Positions 57,691 to 64,000 of a DNA stretch of 64,000 nucleotides are shown here, one piece after another. A model generated the notes under the pieces. The model did no database searches, was not told the origin of the DNA, and worked only from the letters and a program-made list of their open reading frames with translations. Source of the DNA: Bog-793 sp963803025 (GTDB lineage Bacteria; Actinomycetota; Acidimicrobiia; Acidimicrobiales; Bog-793); assembly GCA_963803025.1 (NCBI GenBank), contig CAWDKZ010000011.1:100960-164959 (forward strand). Reading direction: 5' to 3'. The position numbers were made by a program, and so were the translations under genes. How positions within the stretch are numbered: the first letter of the stretch is position 1; each line of letters starts with the position of its first letter.

Positions 57691-58743
57691 TCAGGTGACC
57701 GTGACCTTCGTCAGTCCGGGAGGGGCGTCTGGGTCCCGTCCGAGTAACCGCGCCAGAAAGAGTGCTAGTTGTTGGCCTCGGATGACGGCGAGGACGGGAG
57801 CCAGAACCTCAGGAGCCGCCGGGGACCAGCCGAGCTCGCTACCCTCGACAGGCCCTGCGAGACGAGCGTTGGCGCCGCTCTCTCTCAGCTCGGTGACGAG
57901 TTTGACGATGTCGGCGCAGGCCGGTCCCGGGTGGGCGAAGGCGAGCACAGGCGATCCGCCAGAGGCGATCGCGATTGGCCCATGCCGAAGGTCGGCGGCC
58001 GAAAAAGCGGCCGTGAACCTCGATGTCGTCTCTTCGACCTTGAGAGCCACCTCGCACGCCGCCCCGTACAGCAAGCCTCTGGCTACTGTCGCCAAGCGAT
58101 CGGTACTTCGCATCCACTCGGCCAGCGCGATCGCCGGCGCCGGGTCCGCGAGCACGGCGGCGACCTGGCTCGGCAGTTCAGCAGCGGCCTCGTCTTCCAG
58201 ACCCAGGTCGCCGAGGGCCTGGGCAATTATGGCAAATGCCGTCAACTGGGCCGTGACCGTCTTGGTGGCTGGAACGGCCCGTTCCTGGCCGGCGCCAAGA
58301 TCGACGACCAGGTCGGCGGCACCTGCCAGTGGGCTTCCCGGGTCGTTCGTCAGGGCGATGGCGCGGGCGCCGTTGGCACGAGCCCGGATCACTACCTCGA
58401 CGATCTCCGGGGTGCGTCCGGACTGGCTCACGGCAACGAGCAGGTAGCCAGTGAAATCGGTCGGCGCCCGGTACAGGGTGACGATGCTCGGCGAAGTGGA
58501 CGCAACCGGTCTGCCGGTAGCCATTTCGAGGAAGTAAGCGCCGCATGTGGCCGCGTGATCAGACGACCCCCGCGCGACCAACACGGTGCCGGCCAGTCGG
58601 GCTGGGACGAGGGAGCGGATCTCTTGGCTAATTTCGTCGCGCCGTGATAGCAGAGCGGCCAGAGTCTGTGGTTGTTCGGCCATCTCCGAGGCCATCATCC
58701 GGCCCAATTGGCTGTGGTCGGATGTTAGTGCTTGAGGATCCAC
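57691..58743 (-). CDS. Double-SIS sugar isomerase/deaminase (AgaS/GlmS-C-like)
   Basis: The 350-residue protein has two SIS domains: VLVARGSSDHAATCGAYFLE with LLVAVSQSGRTPEIVEVVIR, and LLYGAACEVALKVEETTSRF with SAADLRHGPIAIASGG. This matches the isomerase half of GlmS and the AgaS/FrlB-like deaminases. There is no glutaminase domain. It would convert glucosamine-6-phosphate to fructose-6-phosphate and ammonia, completing the pathway opened by NagA. GTG 58743 follows AAGGAG. The IS3 element inserted 22 bp beyond its stop, separating it from the rest of the nag locus. Confidence 0.85.
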   Translation of the reverse strand: MDPQALTSDHSQLGRMMASEMAEQPQTLAALLSRRDEISQEIRSLVPARLAGTVLVARGSSDHAATCGAYFLEMATGRPVASTSPSIVTLYRAPTDFTGYLLVAVSQSGRTPEIVEVVIRARANGARAIALTNDPGSPLAGAADLVVDLGAGQERAVPATKTVTAQLTAFAIIAQALGDLGLEDEAAAELPSQVAAVLADPAPAIALAEWMRSTDRLATVARGLLYGAACEVALKVEETTSRFTAAFSAADLRHGPIAIASGGSPVLAFAHPGPACADIVKLVTELRESGANARLAGPVEGSELGWSPAAPEVLAPVLAVIRGQQLALFLARLLGRDPDAPPGLTKVTVT

Positions 58744-59718
58744 GGCAATTCCTAGCTCCTTACTGCTCGAGCGGTTTCACTTGAGAAGCGATGTGCTGTT
58801 TTACGACGAGCGAAGAACCGGCAACGCGGTGCCTCGCAGACCCACCATGAGCCGGGGAAACGCGTGACTCGTAGGCTCGCCCCGTGCCAACGATTCCGGC
58901 GCGCGTTTTCAATAGATTCGTCGAAGCCCCAGACCGCCCGCTCAGCCGTCGCATAGACGTTCAGTCTGCTGTCAACCAGCGCTTCTCCGAATCGCCGATG
59001 AGGCACGACTTCGCGGCTGATCAATCGTGATTGATCTCAGAGCGACAGGTCACCCGACGCAACTGCAGCGGTTCTGAGATTCCATCGGTCGTTCGACTCT
59101 TGTCTGCGGTAACTAATCCGCCGCGAAACGCAAGATGAACAGCGAATGCAAACGCTCCACCCGAGTGTACTGCCGATTGAGCGTCAAACCCCAGCGGGGT
59201 GACGCGAGAATGACGCCTTCGCCGCGCGGGTGACGCGAAATCTGGGTCAACACGGGTCAATGCCACTCCGCGCCAGACAGCCGTCAATTGAGCTTGAGCA
59301 GCACTTTTGCTGGAGGCGGCGCCCAGAATCGAACTGAGGTACAGGGCTTTGCAGTGCGTTCCCGAGCCTCTGTGCTGTTCAACCCCGTCCATCGAATCGT
59401 CCTCCATCTGGACTTTCGTCCACGGGTGCCATCCGAGTGAACTGGACCTGCCCGGAAGTTATGGGACGAATTATGGGACGAGGTCGCTCACCAGTGACCG
59501 CGCTTCCGGCCCAGGCACCGGCTTCCGTCGGGGTTCCCTCGAACGTCGACTCACCTGGTTTGACTTACGTGGTCGCGAAAATGCCTTTCTCAGCTGTCAG
59601 CGGAGATGTACTATTTCCCGAACACGACGGAACCGAGGCGACCGGGCGTTCGGTTAATCGCCGAGTTCCGTCGCCAGTGGAGAGTACCGGTTTCCAGAAC
59701 AGCCGAGCGGAAGCAGCC
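58744..59718. other. 970-bp region at the right edge of the putative island
   Basis: No intact gene is supported. A minus-strand frame at 59024-58752 has no family resemblance. The region contains the second tRNA-Cys-like fragment (59311-59354) and presumably the promoters of the SIS gene and of the AbiEi-like gene. Upstream in-frame ATGs at 59437 and 59461 could extend the latter, but the added sequence is low-quality. Confidence 0.4.
59311..59354 (-). repeat. tRNA-Cys-like 3' fragment, right copy (candidate att site)
   Basis: Read on the minus strand: CTGCAAAGCC (anticodon loop with GCA), then CTCAG-TTCGATT-CTGGG (T-arm), CGCCGCC and T-CCA. U73 plus encoded CCA and anticodon GCA point to tRNA-Cys. 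The 5' half with the matching GGCGGCG acceptor strand is absent. It forms a direct repeat with 44287-44330. Confidence 0.65.
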
Positions 59719-60801
59719 ATGGCGGAGCCCGAGGATCCTGAAACCACAGCGGGCGTGCTTCGACGCGGGATGGCGATGCTCGCCGATCGTCTGCCGGCTG
59801 AATGGTCAGCCCGGATAGTTGCGACCGAACTCGATCAGGGAATGGACGGCTTGATTGAGCTGGTCGCGCCGGATGGGCAGTCCACCACGTTGATTGTCGA
59901 GGCGAAGCGTGTCGTGGAAGCACGCGACGTCAGCGCGATCCGCGAGCAGCTAGAACGCTATGTCCAAACCAAGCGCAACGCGCAGGGCTTGGTGGCTGCC
60001 CGCTATCTCTCGCCACCAGTGCGAGCGCGACTCGCCAAAGAAGGACTCTCATACGTGGACGCGACCGGCAACTTGCGCGTCGAAGTCTCATCTCCCGGTC
60101 TCTTCTTGTCGGACCGAGGCGCCGACCGAGATCCCTGGCGAGGTCCCGGACGCCCCCGCGGGACATTAAAGGGCGCACCCGCAGCGAGAATTGTCCGTGC
60201 AGTTTCAGACTTCCGTGGACCGTGGGCTGTCCGTGAGCTAGTCGACGTAGCGAGGGTTTCGACTGGCGCCGCGTACCGCGTCGTGGATTACCTCGAACGG
60301 GAAGATCTAGCCACTCGTCAGCCAGACGGAAAGGTAGCGGTGCCCGACTGGGTCCGGCTTCTCAGGCGATGGAGTGATGACTACGGCTTCGTTCGCGACA
60401 GCCGGATTACGCGTTGGATCGCACCACGGGGACTGCCCGGGCTGATGAAGCGCGTAGCGGATACTGGAGGGCCAACTCCGTACGCGGTCTCCGGCACCCT
60501 GGCCGCTGCGGAATGGGCCGCCTACGCGCCTGCCCGCCTGGCCATGATCTATGTGGGTCAACCCGAAAAGGCCGCAGAGCCGTGGGGACTGCGGCCCGCT
60601 GATGCAGGAGCCAATGTGATGTTGGCTGAGCCGGCGCTCGACGTGGTCTTCGAGCGCTGCCTCACCAACAAGGAAGGCGTGGTGGTAGCTGCGCCTACCC
60701 AAGTCGCTGTCGATCTCATGACCGGTCCGGGGCGCAGCCCCAACGAAGCGGAGGAGCTGCTCGATTGGATGAGACGAAATGAACAGTCCTGGCGGAACTG
60801 A
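59719..60801 (+). CDS. AbiEi-like winged-helix regulator/antitoxin
   Basis: The 360-residue protein from ATG 59719 begins with a restriction-endonuclease-like segment (TTLIVEAKRVVEARDVSAIR then EQLERYVQTKRNAQGLVAAR). A winged helix follows (ARIVRAVSDFRGPWAVRELV then DVARVSTGAAYRVVDYLERE), and the C-terminal half resembles AbiEi-type antitoxins (YAVSGTLAAAEWAAYAPARL). It is followed 30 bp later by a nucleotidyltransferase-like gene, the organisation of type IV AbiE toxin-antitoxin modules. Family assignment is by architecture. Confidence 0.68.
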   Translation: MAEPEDPETTAGVLRRGMAMLADRLPAEWSARIVATELDQGMDGLIELVAPDGQSTTLIVEAKRVVEARDVSAIREQLERYVQTKRNAQGLVAARYLSPPVRARLAKEGLSYVDATGNLRVEVSSPGLFLSDRGADRDPWRGPGRPRGTLKGAPAARIVRAVSDFRGPWAVRELVDVARVSTGAAYRVVDYLEREDLATRQPDGKVAVPDWVRLLRRWSDDYGFVRDSRITRWIAPRGLPGLMKRVADTGGPTPYAVSGTLAAAEWAAYAPARLAMIYVGQPEKAAEPWGLRPADAGANVMLAEPALDVVFERCLTNKEGVVVAAPTQVAVDLMTGPGRSPNEAEELLDWMRRNEQSWRN

Positions 60802-60831
60802 GGACGATCTCCTCATCCGGTCGCGCTCGGC

Positions 60832-61625
60832 TTGCTCGATGCTCTCCAGGCACTTGACGCGCAAAGGGATGCGGTAATCGTGATCGGCGCGCAGGCAATC
60901 TACCTCAGAACCTCGAGCGCTCCCGTCGCTCTAGCGGAAGCGACAAAGGACAGCGACCTCGCTTTAGATCCGCGCTTGCTTCGGAATGATCCCCTCATCG
61001 AGAAAGCGATGAGAGATGCGCATTTCTTGCCCAATCTCGAGTCAGGACAGCCCGGGGCGTGGGTGAATGCCGAGGGAATACCAGTCGACCTCATGGTCCC
61101 CGCGCAGCTCGCTGGAGCGGGTCACAAGCATGCGCGAGGCGCACGGATTCCGCCGCATGATCGTCATACAATGCGCCGAGCACGGGTCTGGAGGCGGCGG
61201 TGGTCGATAACGAGGTCATGGAGATCCGAGCGCTCGATGCCAACGACACGCGCCGCCTCAACGCGAAAGTCGCAGGACCCGCGGCGCTCCTGATCGCCAA
61301 AGCCCACAAGATCGCCGAGCGCGTTGTTTCCTCACCAGATCGGCTTGTTGATAAGGACGCGCACGACCTATACGGGCTCCTCATTGACACCGACACGCAG
61401 GAACTTGCATCGACATTTCAAGTTCTCCTGAAGAACGAGGTCTGTGCCGAGATAACAGCGGAAGCGCAGGCATATCTGCGCGATTTGTTCGCGGCTGGGT
61501 CCGATGCCACCGGCTCGGTGATGGCCGGACGCGCGGAGGAGGGCATCGGGGAACCTGACACGGTCGCCCGCCAGGTAACAATCCTGGCGGACGACCTCCT
61601 CAAGGCAATTGACGCGTTCGAATGA
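60832..61625 (+). pseudogene. Frameshifted nucleotidyltransferase-like (AbiEii-type) partner
   Basis: The first frame (TTG 60832) gives LLDALQALDAQRDAVIVIGA, then QAIYLRT and the acidic motif TKDSDLALDPRLL of the minimal nucleotidyltransferase fold, followed by GARIPPHDRHTMRRAR. Just after, at about 61185, the sense continues in the -1 frame: GLEAAVVDNEVMEIRALDAN, then AGPAALLIAKAHKIAERVV, VDKDAHDLYGLLI and FAAGSDATGSVMAGRAEEGI. One base is missing or is skipped. An ATG at 60779 could have been the original start but is also out of frame. Confidence 0.65.
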
Positions 61626-61800
61626 GATCGGCATCGTGACGACCTCGAAACGACTGTTTTCGCGGAGTCCCACCGACGAAGCCATGCCAGTAAGTCGGCG
61701 GCCCCAACATCGACTTGCCCACGCCCCGGGGTCTCGGAATGTCTGAGGCACAAGTTACGAACGGTGGCGCAGTCCCGGCGGTGTGGGGCAGTCTGTTCAG

Positions 61801-62430
61801 ATGAACCCGGTAGAGGCAGCTAACCCGTTTGACCCCGAGGCCGTACTTTCCTCGTATTCCGAGGGAGTCTGCGCGATCGAACGAGCCGCTGCCGTGACCG
61901 TGGACTGGGAGGCTCCGACCCCCTGTGGCGAATGGCGGGTCGTAGAACTCGTTGGCCATCTCCTTGCCATTGTCCGTTACTACCATCGCCTTCTCGACGC
62001 TGCTTCTGCAGGCAGGCCGCTGATCGAATTGCCCCGAGGCGGGCGACTCGCGGCGATGAATGCCGACGATCTCTCCGGTCTTTCCGAAACTGAAGGCGCG
62101 GAGCGCAGCCGCCGGTTTGTTCATGAAGCAAGAGGCTACGCAGCGCGCCGTCGCGACATCGACTGGAGCCTGACCCTCGGAGTTTGGTCGGGTCTCGGTC
62201 CTCTTTCTGTCGGTGAGCACACAGGGGTGGTTCTCGGAGAATGGCACGTGCATGCCTGGGATCTCGCCCGGTCGGCGGGCATCGACCACCGCCCTAGCGA
62301 TGCCGAGATGATTGCGAATGAACAACAAGCCGTGCTTCGGGCCGCCGACCCTGGCGGCCCATGGATCGCCGTGCTGCGCGGTTACGGCCGCGATCCCGAC
62401 TGGTCACGTCCCCCGGGCGGGACTGCATGA
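61801..62430 (+). CDS. Mycothiol-dependent isomerase-like (TIGR03086/MDMPI) DinB-fold protein
   Basis: The 209-residue protein has the four-helix N-terminal MDMPI domain: WEAPTPCGEWRVVELVGHLL (the His of the metal site in xxHLL), and the second site GEHTGVVLGEWHVHAWDLAR (H-x-H-x-W-D). In actinobacteria these proteins are mycothiol-dependent isomerases or S-transferases. The substrate is unknown. ATG 61801 is preferred over GTG 61783. It supports an organism that makes mycothiol. Confidence 0.82.
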   Translation: MNPVEAANPFDPEAVLSSYSEGVCAIERAAAVTVDWEAPTPCGEWRVVELVGHLLAIVRYYHRLLDAASAGRPLIELPRGGRLAAMNADDLSGLSETEGAERSRRFVHEARGYAARRRDIDWSLTLGVWSGLGPLSVGEHTGVVLGEWHVHAWDLARSAGIDHRPSDAEMIANEQQAVLRAADPGGPWIAVLRGYGRDPDWSRPPGGTA

Positions 62431-62490
62431 AGCACGCCATTTGGATCCAACCGGCGTTCGGAGGCATCCACACGTCAACGCCCAATTCGC

Positions 62491-64000
62491 TCAGGCCGCG
62501 TTGGTGGGCGCCTGCCACTTCGCGACCTCAATTGTCCTGTCGAGGCGCACGGAGTCGAGGAGTCTGCGGTCGTGGCTGATCAAGAGAAGTGTCCCGTTCC
62601 ATGACTCGAGCGCCTGCTCGAGCTGCTCGATCGCGGGAAGGTCGAGATGGTTAGTCGGTTCGTCGAGAACCAAGCAGTTGACGCCTTTGGCCATGAAGCT
62701 CGCCAGAACCGCTCGGCCGCGCTCTCCTGGCGACAGCGTCCAGACCGGGCGGTTGATGTGATCGACGCCAAGACCGAACTTCGCGAGCAACGATCGCATC
62801 TCTGAGGCGGCGCGCATGTTGCCGCTGACCTCCGATGCGAACACCCGAATCAGCTCAGCGGCGCCCGAGAAGTGCAGACGGGATTGATCGAACTCGCCGA
62901 CGATTACTCCCGGACCGACGAAGCGATCGCCAGCCACGAGTTGAAGGCGACCTAGCAGCGCATCGATGAGCGTCGTTTTGCCGCTGCCGTTTGCACCGAG
63001 GATCGCCACCCGCTCGGCCCAGTTCACCTCGAGGTCGACGGGACCGAGGAGGAAATCCCCTCGCTCGATGATCGCGTCGGTGAGGCGAAACACGACGTCG
63101 CCGCTGCGCGGCGCCGACTCGATCTCGAGGTGAAGTTGCCAGCCCCCCCAGGGCTTTTCAACTGACTCGAGTCGCTCGAGGGCTTTCTCGGTGATGCGGA
63201 CCTTTTCGGCCTGCTTCTCGGTGCGATTGAGGAAGAAGCCGCGTTGCGCCTTGTCGTTGTCCTTTGGGGCCTTGTCAGCGCGGCGCGATCCCGATATCGC
63301 CCATTGCCGCTGCATTCGGGCTCGTTCCTCGAGGTCGGTGCGTTTGGTGCGGTACTCCTCGTAGCTCTCCTCGGCGTGGCGGCGCTCGACGGCTCGTTCC
63401 TGCAGGTAGGCGAGCCAGCCACCGTCGAACAACCGGGCGTGATGGCTGTATTCGTCGAGCTCGAGGACTGAGGTGATGGTCCGCTCGAGAAAGGCGCGGT
63501 CGTGGGAGACGACGACGATGCCGCCGGAGGACTCGACGACGAAGCGCTCGAGGCGCTCGAGGCCGGCGAAGTCGAGGTTGTTCGTCGGCTCGTCGAGCAA
63601 GACGATCTCGAAGCGGGCAAGCAGGATGCTCGCGAGCGACATCCGCGCCGCCTGGCCTCCCGAGAGGGTGGCGGTCGCCTGCCCGAGGACCTCGCGAGAC
63701 AGACCGAGATCGTCGGCGGTCACACCCACCCGGGCGTCGAAGTCAGCGGCACCCAGGCGCAGCCAGTGATCAAGTGCCATGCCGTAACGATCCTCTGCGC
63801 CCGACTCACCGGCGGAAAGAGCCGACGTGGCTGCTTCGAACTCGAGATTCGCATCTGCGACACCGGTTCGGCGGGCGAGCGCCATGAGCACGGTCTCGTC
63901 CGGGTGCCGCTCCGGCTCTTGCGGCAGGTACCCGACGGTTCCGCCGGCCGGCGCTCGCGTCACCGAGCCGGCATCGGGGACAACGAGCCCCGCCAAGACC
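62491..64000 (-). CDS. ABC-F family ATPase (partial, continues beyond window)
   Basis: This is a soluble tandem ATPase of the ABC-F type (ribosome-associated or antibiotic-resistance factors). Visible parts are the end of the first cassette (TLSGGQAARMSLASILLARF, LLDEPTNNLDFAGLERLERF, VVSHDRAFLERT) and the linker (RTKRTDLEERARMQRQW). The complete second cassette follows: ILGANGSGKTTLIDALL, TLSPGERGRAVLASFMAK, LVLDEPTNHLDLPAIEQLEQ, LLISHDRRLLD. The first Walker A lies outside the window. There are no membrane segments. Which subfamily it belongs to cannot be decided. Confidence 0.93.
   Translation of the reverse strand, partial: VLAGLVVPDAGSVTRAPAGGTVGYLPQEPERHPDETVLMALARRTGVADANLEFEAATSALSAGESGAEDRYGMALDHWLRLGAADFDARVGVTADDLGLSREVLGQATATLSGGQAARMSLASILLARFEIVLLDEPTNNLDFAGLERLERFVVESSGGIVVVSHDRAFLERTITSVLELDEYSHHARLFDGGWLAYLQERAVERRHAEESYEEYRTKRTDLEERARMQRQWAISGSRRADKAPKDNDKAQRGFFLNRTEKQAEKVRITEKALERLESVEKPWGGWQLHLEIESAPRSGDVVFRLTDAIIERGDFLLGPVDLEVNWAERVAILGANGSGKTTLIDALLGRLQLVAGDRFVGPGVIVGEFDQSRLHFSGAAELIRVFASEVSGNMRAASEMRSLLAKFGLGVDHINRPVWTLSPGERGRAVLASFMAKGVNCLVLDEPTNHLDLPAIEQLEQALESWNGTLLLISHDRRLLDSVRLDRTIEVAKWQAPTNAA

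Noticed and set aside
1..64000. CRISPR arrays, rRNA genes and complete tRNA genes
   Set aside because: No regularly spaced short repeats, no rRNA-like sequence and no complete cloverleaf were seen. Only two partial tRNA-Cys-like ends are present.

Overview
The window is a high-GC bacterial chromosome segment, most likely actinobacterial and perhaps from an Acidimicrobiia-type lineage. The evidence is the actinobacterial LexA-box form (TCGAAC-N4-GTTCGA), an imuA'-imuB-dnaE2 mutagenesis cassette, a CeoB/CeoC-style TrkA pair, two DinB-fold proteins of the mycothiol-transferase type, and many GTG starts with 4-nt stop/start overlaps. The lineage is inferred from gene content only.

Layout. 0-6.4 kb is a potassium locus: a KimA-like permease fused to a C-terminal OB fold, two TrkA proteins, a truncated KdpE remnant and a DUF4118 (KdpD-like) protein. 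7.77-9.72 kb is an intact IS1634-family element. 9.8-12.2 kb holds a DinB-fold protein and a secreted FecR-like protein whose stop codon lies in an IS3 remnant. 12.35-19.9 kb is the SOS mutasome (imuA', imuB, an amidase, dnaE2) with two LexA boxes. 20-29.8 kb is a core-like run of housekeeping and hypothetical genes, including an AIM24 protein, a phosphoribosyltransferase, PF04008, DJ-1/PfpI and HAD proteins, an HTH/Clp-N pair, a GNAT enzyme and a frameshifted VOC gene. 29.98-31.6 kb is a relatively AT-rich, translationally coupled four-gene cassette ending in a PemK/MazF-like protein. 31.6-36 kb is a nest of insertion sequences: an IS1-type gene split by an IS110-type and an IS1634-type element. 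36-43.1 kb has a DUF3298 protein, two radical-SAM enzymes (one SPASM plus SEC-C), a nucleosidase, a LapA-like protein and an M48 protease.

44.3-59.35 kb looks like a mobile island. Both edges carry a direct repeat resembling the 3' part of tRNA-Cys. Inside is an amino-sugar uptake and catabolism locus: a sugar-binding protein, two permeases, an SDR, a ROK-like kinase, a SIS protein, nagA, a decayed ABC ATPase, a GntR regulator and a double-SIS deaminase/isomerase. It is interrupted by a second, identical inverted copy of the IS1634 element and by an intact IS3 element. The inferred flow is ABC import, phosphorylation, deacetylation by NagA, then deamination/isomerisation by the SIS enzyme, under GntR control.

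59.7-64 kb holds an AbiE-like regulator/nucleotidyltransferase pair (the second gene frameshifted), a mycothiol-dependent-type DinB-fold protein, and an ABC-F ATPase that runs off the window end.
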